From positions 1 through 64,000 of the forward strand of contig JAPONM010000007.1 in NCBI GenBank assembly GCA_026713925.1: a DNA stretch of 64,000 nucleotides, given 5' to 3'. Below are positions 45,563 to 54,710 of this stretch, one piece after another (position 1 is the stretch's first letter; every line of letters starts with the position of its first letter). The DNA comes from Gammaproteobacteria bacterium (lineage in GTDB: Bacteria; Pseudomonadota; Gammaproteobacteria; UBA4575). The notes under the pieces are model-generated. The model made no database searches. It was not told the DNA's origin and worked only from the letters and a program-made list of their open reading frames with translations. The position numbers and the translations under genes were made by a program.

Positions 45563-47188
45563 ATGTTCAGGGTATTGCTTATCAATCTGGTGCTGATTGC
45601 AGGTACAGTCCATGCAGGCGAAGAACTGGATGCCCTGAAATCGGCTGCCAGGCTCGGGAATACCGTTGCGCAGTACAATCTTGCGGACCGGTACAGGCGA
45701 GGCGAGGCGGTGCCACGGGATGAGGCACTGGCTGTACACTGGTACCGCCAGGCGGCCGAGCAGGGGTACGCCCCGGCACAGTCCAGTCTCGGTGTCATGT
45801 ATGACAGCGGTATCGGAGTGGCGCAGGATTCGGCCCAGGCGGTGCACTGGTACCGCCAGGCGGCCGAGCAGGGCTACGCCTGGGCCCAGCTCAATCTCGG
45901 CCTCATGTACGCCAAAGGCAGGGGGGTTCCTGCAGATGATGCCGAGGCAGTGCGCTGGGTTCGCCAGGCGGCCGAACAGGGGGCCGCCGAGGCACAGTAC
46001 AGTCTGGGCATCATGTATGCCCACGGTGAAGGGGTGGAGCTGGATCCGGCCCAGGCCGTCTACTGGTACCGCCAGGCAGCCGAGCAGGGAAACGCCGAGG
46101 CACAGCATAATCTCGGGCTGATGTACAGCACAGGGGTAGGCGTGTCCCAAGATGCAGCCCAGGCAGGAGACTGGTACCGCCAGGCGGCCGAGCAGGGCGT
46201 CGCGCAGGCGCAGTTCAGTCTTGCTGTCATGTACCACATGGGCGACGGGCTGTCGCGGGATGATGCCGAGGCTGCGCACTGGTACCGTCAGGCGGCCGAG
46301 CAGGGCGTCGCCCTGGCGCAGCACAACCTCGGGCTGATGTACAGCCGTGGTGAGGGGGTGACCCGGGATCCGGCCCAGGCGGTACACTGGTATCTCGAGG
46401 CAGCCGAGCAGGGAGATGCCATCTCCCAGTTTAATCTTGCCGTCATGTACCAGAATGGCGAAGGGACTCCCCGGGACCCGGCCCAGGCGGTGCACTGGTA
46501 TCGCAGGTCTGCCGGACAGGGACATGCCCCTGCCCAGCACCATCTCGGCGAGATGTACAGGCAAGGACTGGGCGTGGCCCGCGATGATTCCCAGGCCGTA
46601 CACTGGTACCGCCAGGCGGCCGAGCAGGGTGCCGCTCAGGCGCAACTGAGCCTCGGTGGCATGTATACGCAAGGCAAGGGGGTGGATCTGGACTACGAGC
46701 AGGCCGTGTACTGGCTTCGCCAGGCAGCCAAGCAGGGGCATGCCCTGGCGCAATACAATCTCGGCGCCATGTATGCCCAGGGCTCAGGCGTGCCCCAGGA
46801 TTACTCCCAGACCGCACACTGGTACCGCCAGGCGGCCGGTCAGGGGTTCACCGTCGCACAGTACAGTCTCGGCGCCATGCATGCCGCCGGCCAGGGCGTG
46901 GCCCGCGATGATGACCAAGTGGTGTACTGGTGGAGCCAGGCTGCTGAGCGGGGGCATGTCTGGGCGCAGTTCAATCTCGGAGTAATGTATGCCCAGGGCC
47001 AGGGCGTGCCCCAGGATGAGGTACAGGCATACGCCTGGCTGAGTGCCGCGGCCGCACAAGGCAGCCAGCAGGCCATGGAGTTCCGCGAGGCCCTGGCCCC
47101 GGAGATGACGCCTGCTGCAATCAGCGAGGCCCAGGAGCTGTCGGACACATACCGCAAAGCCTACAGTCCGGTACGTGGAATGCAGTAG
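45563..47188 (+). CDS. exported Sel1-repeat protein (13 repeats)
   Basis: The 541-residue protein has a signal peptide (MFRVLLINLVLIAG, cleavage near VHAGE) and thirteen Sel1 repeats, counted by the LGxMY core. It shares the N-terminal and C-terminal caps with its neighbour 82 nt upstream, and so arose by tandem duplication with repeat expansion. DNA identity between repeats is high enough that recombination could change the copy number. A GC-rich hairpin (CCCC/GGGG around 47192-47208) follows the stop but lacks a T-run. Confidence 0.9.
   Translation: MFRVLLINLVLIAGTVHAGEELDALKSAARLGNTVAQYNLADRYRRGEAVPRDEALAVHWYRQAAEQGYAPAQSSLGVMYDSGIGVAQDSAQAVHWYRQAAEQGYAWAQLNLGLMYAKGRGVPADDAEAVRWVRQAAEQGAAEAQYSLGIMYAHGEGVELDPAQAVYWYRQAAEQGNAEAQHNLGLMYSTGVGVSQDAAQAGDWYRQAAEQGVAQAQFSLAVMYHMGDGLSRDDAEAAHWYRQAAEQGVALAQHNLGLMYSRGEGVTRDPAQAVHWYLEAAEQGDAISQFNLAVMYQNGEGTPRDPAQAVHWYRRSAGQGHAPAQHHLGEMYRQGLGVARDDSQAVHWYRQAAEQGAAQAQLSLGGMYTQGKGVDLDYEQAVYWLRQAAKQGHALAQYNLGAMYAQGSGVPQDYSQTAHWYRQAAGQGFTVAQYSLGAMHAAGQGVARDDDQVVYWWSQAAERGHVWAQFNLGVMYAQGQGVPQDEVQAYAWLSAAAAQGSQQAMEFREALAPEMTPAAISEAQELSDTYRKAYSPVRGMQ
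45660..47050 (+). repeat. tandem array of about thirteen 108-bp Sel1 units
   Basis: Within the second Sel1 gene the nucleotide string around CACTGGTACCGCCAGGCGG recurs at 108-bp spacing. The array explains a spurious 473-residue antisense open frame. Boundaries are approximate. Confidence 0.75.
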
Positions 47189-47282
47189 TTGCCCCCCGTT
47201 TCGAGGGGCTGCCTGTCGGGTGTACGGTGTGCATTTGCAGGTGGAGGTCTATCATTCCATGCGTTAACATTTGTCCCCCAGT

Positions 47283-47359
47283 GGTGAGCGTAGCTCAGTT
47301 GGTAGAGCGCAGGATTGTGGTTCCTGTGGTCGTGGGTTCGATCCCCATCGCTCACCCCA
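47283..47359 (+). tRNA. tRNA-His (anticodon GTG)
   Basis: Acceptor stem GTGAGCG pairs with CGCTCAC; the extra 5' G (47283) pairs with C73, as in all tRNA-His. Anticodon stem CAGGA/TCCTG encloses TTGTGGT with anticodon GTG at 47317-47319, and CCA is encoded. Its 3' half is the attachment site of island 2 and remains intact after integration, so the tRNA is functional. Confidence 0.97.
47314..47359 (+). repeat. attL: 46-bp direct repeat (3' half of tRNA-His)
   Basis: The last 46 nt of tRNA-His, from the anticodon loop to the CCA, are repeated exactly at 60540-60585. The integrase remnant lies directly downstream, which identifies this copy as the tRNA-proximal attachment site. Confidence 0.92.
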
Positions 47360-47433
47360 AATTTATCAATGAGTTACGAACTTACTGTTTTCAATCCCTG
47401 TGTCATGCGGTACACCTCCACTGGAATACACCC

Positions 47434-48473
47434 ATGGCCACGATAATCAAGACCCCCTCGAACACCTGGAAGGCGATGATCCGCAAGCGCGGCTGGCCTA
47501 CCACCATCAAGACCTTTCGCACCAAACGTGATGCCCAGGACTGAGCACGGCGTACCGAGGACGAGATGGTGCGGGGGTGTATATCGACCGGGCAGGCTCC
47601 GACCATCTCATGCTAACCCATGCACTGGATCGCTACCTGCCTGAGGTTTCCTCCACCAAGCGTGCAACCACGGCTGATGCCGAGGGGCACAAGGCCAAGG
47701 CATTAAAACAAAGTTTAGGGGCGTATAGTTTGGCAGCCGTTACACCGGATCTCGTAGCCCAGTACAGGGATGAGAGGCTAGCGATTGGCAAGTCCAACAA
47801 CACCGTGCGCCTAGAGCTGGCTCTGCTCTCACATCTTTTCACGATCGCCATCCAGGAATGGCGCATGGGCCTTTTTTACAACCCGGTCACTAATGTCCGC
47901 AAGCCCACACCCGGAAAGGGCCGTGATCGAAGACTAAAAGCTGATGAAGAAAGGTGCTTGTTCCAAGCCTGCGACCAACACTCCAACCCGATGCTGGGCT
48001 GGATCACCCGCATTGCCCTGTTCACCGGTATGCGAGCTGGAGAGATCAAGTCCCTGACCCATGCGCAGGTGGACCTGGACAAGCGCACCGTGCATCTTAC
48101 GGAGACAAAGAACGGATCGTCTCGGACCGTACCACTGACCCGCAACGCAACGGAGGTCTTTCGTGCCGCCCTCAACCATCCGGTACGACCCCTTGATACC
48201 GATCTCCTCTTCTGGGGTGAGCCTGGCAGGGATGGTCTCCGTCGTCCCTATGAGTTTAGACCCGCCTGGGTCCGCACGTTGAGGAAAGTCGGCATCCAGG
48301 GGCTTCGTTTTCATGACCTGCGTCATGAAGCCGTCTTGCGCCTAGTTGAGGCGGGTCTAGGGGATCAGGAGGTGTCTGCGATCTCCGGGCACAAGTCTAT
48401 GCAGATGCTCAAGCGCTATACGCACTTGCGTGTTGAGGACCTGGTGGCCCGTCTTGATGGGGTGATGGGTTAG
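47434..48473 (+). pseudogene. tyrosine integrase, inactivated by a stop and a frameshift
   Basis: The reading frame starts at ATG 47434 (MATIIKTPSNTWKAMIRKRG) with a normal AP2-like N-terminus, hits TGA at 47542-47544 where homologues have Trp, then loses one G in a run (47573-47577), which shifts the frame. The rest (from 47577) is a complete catalytic domain with TGMRAGEI, HDLRHEA, GHKS and the RYTH tyrosine. If the run were one G longer the two parts would join. The gene lies right after the attL tRNA, as in tRNA-targeted islands. A sequencing slip in the G-run could explain the frameshift but not the TGA. Confidence 0.85.
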
Positions 48474-48506
48474 GCCAAACCGATTTCTAGTATATACCCT
48501 CTGTCA

Positions 48507-48543
48507 ATAGAAAACCGACGCACTAGTTGAATCGGTTTTCTAT
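48507..48543 (+). terminator. hairpin after the integrase remnant
   Basis: A perfect 12-bp stem, ATAGAAAACCGA (48507-48518) with TCGGTTTTCTAT (48532-48543), has a 13-nt loop and is followed by AGTTTTTATTT. It fits an intrinsic terminator. The AT-rich base of the stem also allows an operator role. Confidence 0.6.
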
Positions 48544-48607
48544 AGTTTTTATTTGACATCTTGTGCAGTCTTGTGCGTTCGAATCATGCATCAGGAGAAG
48601 ATGGACC

Positions 48608-48859
48608 ATGCAGGACATTGAAAGTCAAAATGCAGTTACCCTTGAGAGTCAATTAACCGAACGTTTCGGCCTGCTGCTGTCGCAGACGCAGCTGGCCCAG
48701 TTGCTGGGCCGCACCACTGGCGGCCTGCGCTACAGCCTGAGTTATCCGAGTGATCGACAAACACGAGCCCTGAAGGCCTGCGGTCGAAAGATCTGAAGAC
48801 TCGTGTATTACCCAGCAGGAGAGGTAGCCTAGATCATCCTCGAGCCCAACGGAGGATGA
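48608..48859 (+). pseudogene. small helix-turn-helix DNA-binding gene with two stops
   Basis: Starting at ATG 48608 the frame encodes a short protein with LLSQTQLAQLLGRTTGGLRY, a helix-turn-helix of the kind found beside integrases as a small regulator. TGA follows CGRKI and TAG follows YYPAGEVA; without these two stops the frame would run to the TGA at 48859. Both changes look like single nonsense mutations. A tandem CTTGTGC repeat (48560-48566 and 48570-48576) lies upstream. Confidence 0.65.
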
Positions 48860-48887
48860 GTTATACAGACAGATTCAAACCTGATCT

Positions 48888-49577
48888 GTGAGTATTGTTG
48901 CCCGGGAGTGGGCGCTGCGCCAGGAGCTTGGGCCGGTGCATAAGTTCGTCCTGGTCGTACTGGCCGATGCTGCCAATGATCAGGGCATATGCTAGCCTCG
49001 CATCTCCACGGTAGCAAAGAAGGTCGGAGTATCTACCCGTACCGTACAACGTGCCATTCAGCAGTTAGTTCAGCGCAAGCTGACAAAATGTTCTCAACAT
49101 GGGTCAAACAAAGTATTAGTAAAAATTCTTGCTTATACCAAGAAGCAACGCTATGCGAGGGCACCTGAATGGAACGAAGGAATGCGGGTATTTATCACGG
49201 GTGGCGGGTCTGCGTGCGATGTTTATCGGAATAGTGTTGAGCAGTCGTTCAGAAATATCGGTACGCTGCCACTGTTTACCACTTTCCCAGTGCTTGAGAA
49301 TGCAGCAGGACGTATGGGACAAGAGAGCTTTCATAGGGTATCTGTAGCATTTGGTCTGAGCTATGATGCTGAAAGTATCGGCAAAATAATACCGCCCCAA
49401 GATATCGAGGATATGCCATTGTGGCGCGAAGAAGGCTTGCAGGTGCCAAGACGTCACAAAGCACGCAAGCGCTTATATGATCATCAACAATCCCGATCTT
49501 CTGACAGCTCTTCTTCCAGCTTGTCTAATCGCATACGCGCCAGCCTGATCATGTCAAGCCCAACATCCCGCGAATAA
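48888..49577 (+). pseudogene. chimeric remnant: HTH start joined to Hsp70-like C-terminus
   Basis: From GTG 48888 the frame encodes AREWALRQELGPVHKFVLVV, then DAANDQGIC, a TAG where Trp is expected, and PRISTVAKKVGVSTRTVQRA, a winged-helix domain of replication/regulatory type. After about 49110 the same frame encodes FITGGGSACDVYRNSV and HRVSVAFGLSYDAESIGKII, which resembles the last segment of Hsp70/actin-fold ATPases. So an internal deletion probably joined two genes. The 3' end runs into an antisense gene (from 49484) and shows low-complexity serines, so the true end is uncertain. Confidence 0.5.
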
Positions 49578-49723
49578 CACGAGCGGTCTCGCGAGCCATC
49601 GTAGACGACAAGGCAAACAGAACCCTTGGTGATCGACTCACTCGTGAATTTGCAGATCCGACGTGCTTTTGCAACTTCGACGATAGACCGTTTTATCATC
49701 TGTTTAGGACGCGGCATCTTCAA
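49484..49723 (-). CDS. small conserved-looking protein, possible metal binder
   Basis: A 79-residue protein with KARRICKFTSESITKGSVCL, VVYDGSRDRSCYSRDVGLDM and a Glu-rich helical tail. Three Cys residues around the centre could bind zinc together with other residues. It overlaps the 3' end of the helicase gene by 20 nt and is probably translated as the last gene of that minus-strand operon. No family was recognised. Its role is unknown. Confidence 0.55.
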   Translation of the reverse strand: MKMPRPKQMIKRSIVEVAKARRICKFTSESITKGSVCLVVYDGSRDRSCYSRDVGLDMIRLARMRLDKLEEELSEDRDC

Positions 49724-51554
49724 GCTTCTCCCTGATAAGACTGGACAGTTTGTCGGCTATGTCTGGGGACGCATTGATAGCGCTTTCGAGCTGTTCAATG
49801 TCAGCAGACTGACGCTGCCCAGACTCAAGACTCATGACGTAATTCTGTTCCGCGCCTGCCAGTCGGATTAGGATCTCGGCATTGAAATTACCCGAAAAAC
49901 ATTTGAGGAGATTCCGGCCTCGGTGCTGGAGCTCAAGGCGGTTAAGCACGGTGTCGGCAATAGATCGCGCTTCCTGCTGCAAGCGACCCCTTAGTGCTTC
50001 GCGGTGTTGCTGGGGCTGAATGACAGGGTTAAATGCTGCAACCTGACCTTCGGACTGGGCGGCTGTCAGGCGCCTCCTGACAATCTCTTCGGTAAGGCCG
50101 AATTCTGTAGGCTCAAACCCTTTGTCGCGAATCGTATCAAACAAATCACCGATCATCACATCGTCAATCTTCTTGAGATAACCCTGACGTTGGTAACTCT
50201 CAACAACCTCATTGAGGACACGCATGAAGGGACGGAGTGTAAGGCGCGGGGAGCTGTCCCCTTCACCTTCGACTTCGAGCTCACCTTGCAGGTATTCGTG
50301 GAAGAATTCCTGGTCGTCTTTGTCAAAATTCGTGAAGTCGCTCCACCAGCGCTCGTCGTTGAGGCCAACGTGGGAGACTAGATACACGTGGTTTGCAGGA
50401 GAGTACGGTGTATCGGGCTGGGCGAGACGCAGAATTCGACCGACGAACTGCACATAAGGCGAGAGGCTACGGTAAGGACGGAAGACCGCAGCGACGGAGA
50501 GTGTCGGCAGATCATAACCCTCGCCAAGTATATTCACCTGAACGACGATGTCAGTCACGCTGCTGCGTAGTGTCGCCTCAATACGCTCCCGTTCTTCAGC
50601 CGTCAGCTGGCTGTGTAGAACTTCAACTCGCAGGCCGTGCTCCTTGTACAGTGCGGCGACCTGCGTTGCATGACGGATCGAACAGGCCACTGCAATTAAT
50701 TGTCGCGGTGAGCCTAGGGCACGCACGTGATGAAGTTGCTGCACGGAAGCATTGACGATACTCCGGTTGCACTCTTCTGAAGTTGCGACACCGCGGCTGA
50801 ACCAGTCCTTTTCACGCATTTCCATAATGTCGTCAATGCCAAGGGTCCGTGTCTCTCCCTCAACCGTGAAAGTCAGTTCAGTAGGTTTGACAAATAGGGC
50901 GTCGATCTGCGAAATGAAACCCATGATCATTGAACGCGCATATCCGAACCTGTAAACCCGCTCTCCCGAAACAACTTGGCCGTCTGAGCGCATAGGCGTT
51001 GCAGTGAACGAGATCACTTTTGCATTCTCGAAATATGCAAATAGCCGCGTCCAGGTTTCTGCCACGTTGTGATGGCCTTCATCGACCAGAATCATGTCGA
51101 AATAATCGGTTGGCAAGGCTTCATACCAACGATTTTGAGATCTGGAGAACTGCTGAATGTTGGCAACGACGATATGCGCAGCATCACAGTCATGAATGTT
51201 TGCGCCTGTTTTCAGTTCAGAGAGAAACGGGCCGTCCTTAGGGATAAAAACCCCTCTCTTACTGAAAAAGCAATTCGGATCGCTGACGTTGAGTTCGCGG
51301 CGAATGTTTTCACGAATGGTGAGGTTTGGTGCAATGATCAGAACACGGCCCTTTGCGATACCAAAGGGAGTAATTCCCATGAGGCCTGTCTTTCCACAAC
51401 CTACCGGAAGTTGGACGTAGCATGGATCGTCGCAATGTTTGAAGTGGTCGCGGATAGCTAAATACCCATCCATCTGCGGTTCCCGCAATGAAGGGTTCTG
51501 CCAGATGGAAACCTTCGTATCGGTAAAAAACTGTTCTATGTTTTCGTTATCCAT
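49704..51554 (-). CDS. SF2 DEAD/DEGH-box helicase of island 2
   Basis: The 616-residue protein has RecA domain 1 with LPVGCGKTGLMG, VDEGHHNVAETW (DEGH box) and TATPMRSDG, and domain 2 with NILGEGYDLPTLS and FVGRILRLAQP. It lacks nuclease motifs. The C-terminal 200 residues are helical and unrecognised. Its start overlaps the end of the Shedu-family gene by 8 nt, so the two are translated in coupling. It resembles type III restriction-like helicases and may load or unwind DNA for the nuclease. Confidence 0.88.
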   Translation of the reverse strand: MDNENIEQFFTDTKVSIWQNPSLREPQMDGYLAIRDHFKHCDDPCYVQLPVGCGKTGLMGITPFGIAKGRVLIIAPNLTIRENIRRELNVSDPNCFFSKRGVFIPKDGPFLSELKTGANIHDCDAAHIVVANIQQFSRSQNRWYEALPTDYFDMILVDEGHHNVAETWTRLFAYFENAKVISFTATPMRSDGQVVSGERVYRFGYARSMIMGFISQIDALFVKPTELTFTVEGETRTLGIDDIMEMREKDWFSRGVATSEECNRSIVNASVQQLHHVRALGSPRQLIAVACSIRHATQVAALYKEHGLRVEVLHSQLTAEERERIEATLRSSVTDIVVQVNILGEGYDLPTLSVAAVFRPYRSLSPYVQFVGRILRLAQPDTPYSPANHVYLVSHVGLNDERWWSDFTNFDKDDQEFFHEYLQGELEVEGEGDSSPRLTLRPFMRVLNEVVESYQRQGYLKKIDDVMIGDLFDTIRDKGFEPTEFGLTEEIVRRRLTAAQSEGQVAAFNPVIQPQQHREALRGRLQQEARSIADTVLNRLELQHRGRNLLKCFSGNFNAEILIRLAGAEQNYVMSLESGQRQSADIEQLESAINASPDIADKLSSLIREKLEDAAS

Positions 51555-52158
51555 GCTGAGCCTTTCTGTTGTGGATGTTGTTTTTTATAGCGTCGTGGAG
51601 ACGGTCGTATGACATCACCGTGACAGCGTCGGCTGAAAGCGCGCGGTATTTCTTGATCTGTTTTGAATCGAGACTGCTGCGCCGTCCGATGATGACAAAC
51701 GCCTGACAGTTTCCGTCTATATCCTTCAGACCCCGCTCTTCGCGCGCATAGGCAACGTTGTCTGTGAGCCACGTACGCCAGTCCCTAATCTGTCCGAGAG
51801 CCTCGGCGAGCTTCCTGGCTGGCAACCCAGCCTTTGTCAGTACCCTCTCGTTTGGGTTTTCTAGCTCAATTGCAACCCACTGGAATCCGATGGATGTAAT
51901 CGAAGCGAGAAGAAAATCAGGAATGTACTCAGCACCAAGCTCTGGGCGGTCGAGACACCAGTAGTTACCGCCTGGTGGTGCCAAGGGTCCGAGAAGGATC
52001 GGATATGATGCCAGCAACGTTTGCAAAGGACGCTCGTCTGCGGCATCGCTGAGGATGCGGTCGAACTCGCCAAAAATTTCACTTGCTGGTTCGCGACCTA
52101 CCGTGACGAGACCATCAGGCCATTTTTCAAGAACGCGTTTGCCCGTTTTCACAGTCAA
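51547..52158 (-). CDS. sduA: Shedu-family (DUF4263) nuclease
   Basis: The 203-residue protein has the DUF4263/SduA C-terminal domain, a PD-(D/E)XK fold: AEYIPDFLLAS supplies the Asp and WVAIELENPNERVLTKAG the Glu-x-Glu, followed by ALGQIRDWRTWL, which is typical of the family. Shedu proteins are single-gene anti-phage nucleases. Here the protein is short, with only a small N-terminal region, and is encoded between a GTPase-like gene and a helicase gene, so it may have traded its own sensor domain for separate partners. Confidence 0.8.
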   Translation of the reverse strand: MTVKTGKRVLEKWPDGLVTVGREPASEIFGEFDRILSDAADERPLQTLLASYPILLGPLAPPGGNYWCLDRPELGAEYIPDFLLASITSIGFQWVAIELENPNERVLTKAGLPARKLAEALGQIRDWRTWLTDNVAYAREERGLKDIDGNCQAFVIIGRRSSLDSKQIKKYRALSADAVTVMSYDRLHDAIKNNIHNRKAQHG

Positions 52159-52223
52159 TTTGGTTTATCTCCCCTTTATCAGTTGCAAGAAGCGGCCGTA
52201 CCGTCAAACTGAAGCCTACTGCC

Positions 52224-54518
52224 TTACCCTTCTCCAAGAACATCACTGACCAGATCGCCGCCGCCTTCGCGAATGGCATCGTGTAACAGAAGCCTGACTT
52301 CTCGAAGAAATTCCTCGGAGTGTGCATCAAGCGCAGGTTCCAGTATGGGTGCTGAACTCTCGTAAATCATGTGGATGGCATTTGCGCGGTCGTAGGTGGA
52401 CCCGCGCCCTCTGTAATCGAAGGCTCTCATCCAGTCCCTGCGTGGCACACTGATAAGTTTGGTTTCTACAAATGCATGAAGCCGGGAAAAAACTGCCCGC
52501 TGAACGCGCGCGAGGGCATCATCGGCCTCCGGTTCGGCAGGTATTTGCGGCGACCATCGCATAGGTTTGTCCAGAAACTTCGTAATCGACTCTGACAGCC
52601 TTGCAACAAGATCAGCAACGGGTTTCAGATCCTTGTACTCACCGCCGTCGATATCGAGAACAACCCGCCGGTTAAGCGCTTTGACTTCGGCCCAGTGCGC
52701 TTTACGGACGTTACCCGAGCCGGTGAAAAGGATTGCATTCCAGCGGGCGTGAAACTCCGCTGCTGCTGCCTGGATGGCCAGGATTAGACCCGCTGTATCG
52801 TAAACTGGACGGACTTCGGTTTCTTCTGTGGGGGCTAAGGTGCCTTCGCAGAATTCGATCAGTTTCAAAATCTCACGAACAGGGCCGCGTTGTTTTCCAG
52901 TGAGTGGACGGTCAAGAAATCCAAGCATAAAACACCGACTGTCCAGATCTCGCTCGATTGCCCGTACGGCTGGTAGACCAACAATATCACGCAGGGTCGT
53001 GAGCTTCTGATAAACGGCGGACATTACATGCGAACGCTGTGATCGAAAGTTCGGCAGGTTGGCCTGTCCCTTCAAAAGATCGAAATGCGTGAAGGCGAAG
53101 GCCAGTTTCTTTTGGTACCCACTGGCGGCCACTGAGCGAAGAACGGATGTGGGTGCTTCGAGCATAGGATTCTTTGCAGAATCTACTAGCAGGATGACAT
53201 CGACATCTGCGTAACGCCGCGCAATTCGGGACGCAACACCAGCGGCGGGATCGCCGACATGACCGAGCCCCTCTCCGTCGATCAGGACTAGGTTGGCACG
53301 ATGATCGGCAAAGGTCGGAAATAAACGACCGCGAATACGGATGCCATCGATAAGCGGTGTCAGCAAAGTGCCAAATGCGGGGGCATAGTTTGAGGAAAAA
53401 CGCCGGACCTCACGTATGAACTCGTCTCGGTCCGTGCTTTCAAGTTCCCAGGAGAAAGGCCAACCGCTGGAGTGCGTTCGAAGTTTGCTCGAGTCCAGTT
53501 GATCAAAACGGCGTCTGACCTCGTCCATGATGTCATTCACTAGTTCATCAAAATCAGGACGTGACTGCACAATGTCTTCGAAGAGATCCTGAGCTGCTTC
53601 TTTCTCGGGTCCTTTTAGGGTTTGAAGCTCAACCTCCAATTCGTTTTGCAATTGATCTTTGGCCTCATCGGCAAGACTCCGGATGCGATCTATATAAGAT
53701 TGCAGACGAGATTGCATCTCCTCGATTTCGGCTTTTGTCGGCAATGTGCCGTCGTTCTCTATTGCGGGGTCCGGGGCTTCATCGTCGTTCCCTTCGTAGT
53801 CCCAATCGCCATCAGACTCAGCGTCACCAGGATTCGCTCGCCCCCACGAACCGATAATATATCCGAGACGAAAGCGTAGATCGCGGTGGGTCAGCAGTCT
53901 TTCTGCAAGCTCTTCGTCAGGTATTGAGTCCCACGAAGCGGCGCAGGCATCGGCAACACATTCATGGATGTTCGTATGAATGTTCGGTTCGGTAAAGAAC
54001 GTGATCGAGGCATTGAACTGCGGGTCATTCGACACGATAACTTCAATATCTGAAATCGTAGTTCGGGACGCCGACGTCGATGGAAAGCGGTCACGGTCCG
54101 GATGGGAGCCGATAAGCTGTCGCAGAAGTGAAGTTTTTCCCGCACCCGTGGTGCCAACCATGAGCACTTTAGCGTAGCCATCTTCGATGGTCGGCAGTGG
54201 GAGAGTAAGGTTCCTAACCTCCCACGAGTTTGATGACGGTGATTCAAGGTCGTCGTAGAACGCGTGAACAACGATGGGATCGAAACGGCGTTCCGCCTCC
54301 GGGCGCCTAGCTGCGTTGTGCCATGTCTCATCGTTGAGGATTTCGTTCATCTCATCGACTAGAGTCTGCGCACGAGATTCTTCGGACGTATTGAGGCCGC
54401 GCCGGATTTTCCGGCCCTGTTTGCCCCGCGCATCTTTGCGCAGCGGATGCCGAAAGCTCATGACCCAGGCAGTTTGATCTTTCGTGGGGACTTTTGATGC
54501 AGTGTACTTTCTAGCCAT
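52224..54518 (-). CDS. large GTPase-like P-loop protein
   Basis: About 764 residues. A P-loop GTTGAGKTSLLRQL (Lys128) follows an N-terminal region; a DGEGLGH box near residue 405 resembles the DxEGL G3 box of GBP/atlastin-type GTPases, and FTHFDLLKG near 468 could be the G4 equivalent. A charged segment (about 230-310, rich in D/E/Q) looks like a coiled coil. The C-terminal part has no recognised domain. ATG 54518 was chosen because AGGA lies upstream. It is the first gene of the minus-strand operon, 65 nt before the nuclease gene, so it is a candidate sensor or oligomerising switch. Confidence 0.75.
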   Translation of the reverse strand: MARKYTASKVPTKDQTAWVMSFRHPLRKDARGKQGRKIRRGLNTSEESRAQTLVDEMNEILNDETWHNAARRPEAERRFDPIVVHAFYDDLESPSSNSWEVRNLTLPLPTIEDGYAKVLMVGTTGAGKTSLLRQLIGSHPDRDRFPSTSASRTTISDIEVIVSNDPQFNASITFFTEPNIHTNIHECVADACAASWDSIPDEELAERLLTHRDLRFRLGYIIGSWGRANPGDAESDGDWDYEGNDDEAPDPAIENDGTLPTKAEIEEMQSRLQSYIDRIRSLADEAKDQLQNELEVELQTLKGPEKEAAQDLFEDIVQSRPDFDELVNDIMDEVRRRFDQLDSSKLRTHSSGWPFSWELESTDRDEFIREVRRFSSNYAPAFGTLLTPLIDGIRIRGRLFPTFADHRANLVLIDGEGLGHVGDPAAGVASRIARRYADVDVILLVDSAKNPMLEAPTSVLRSVAASGYQKKLAFAFTHFDLLKGQANLPNFRSQRSHVMSAVYQKLTTLRDIVGLPAVRAIERDLDSRCFMLGFLDRPLTGKQRGPVREILKLIEFCEGTLAPTEETEVRPVYDTAGLILAIQAAAAEFHARWNAILFTGSGNVRKAHWAEVKALNRRVVLDIDGGEYKDLKPVADLVARLSESITKFLDKPMRWSPQIPAEPEADDALARVQRAVFSRLHAFVETKLISVPRRDWMRAFDYRGRGSTYDRANAIHMIYESSAPILEPALDAHSEEFLREVRLLLHDAIREGGGDLVSDVLGEG

Positions 54519-54652
54519 GCCGTTGTTCCTGAGTGTTCCAAATATTCTGGTAGGCAGTTGTACCCTTTCTTTTTCCATCAGTCAAGAAATTCTGGAACAA
54601 CCAGGAACAAAATGGAGGCGATCCACTTAACCCTTCTAGGAAGTAATTCCTG

Positions 54653-54700
54653 TTGACCAGGGTAGCTCAATTATTCATAATGCTCATATTACTCATATTA
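54653..54700 (+). promoter_or_regulatory. promoter and tandem repeat before the STAS-like gene
   Basis: TTGACC (54653-54658), a 17-nt spacer and CATAAT (54676-54681) form a good sigma-70 promoter. Directly downstream, CTCATATTA is repeated in tandem (54683-54691 and 54692-54700), overlapping the likely start point. Upstream is AGGAA-GTAA-TTCCT. These are candidate operators for the STAS-like winged-helix protein. Confidence 0.6.
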
Positions 54701-54710
54701 GGAAATAGAG

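Noticed and set aside
45332-46753. 473-residue minus-strand frame with repeats
   Set aside because: Its repeats are only the antisense of the Sel1 array; the plus-strand gene has a signal peptide and canonical repeats.
45660-47050. Possible CRISPR-like array
   Set aside because: The 108-bp periodicity encodes Sel1 repeats without spacer/repeat structure; no CRISPR array or cas gene was seen in the window.
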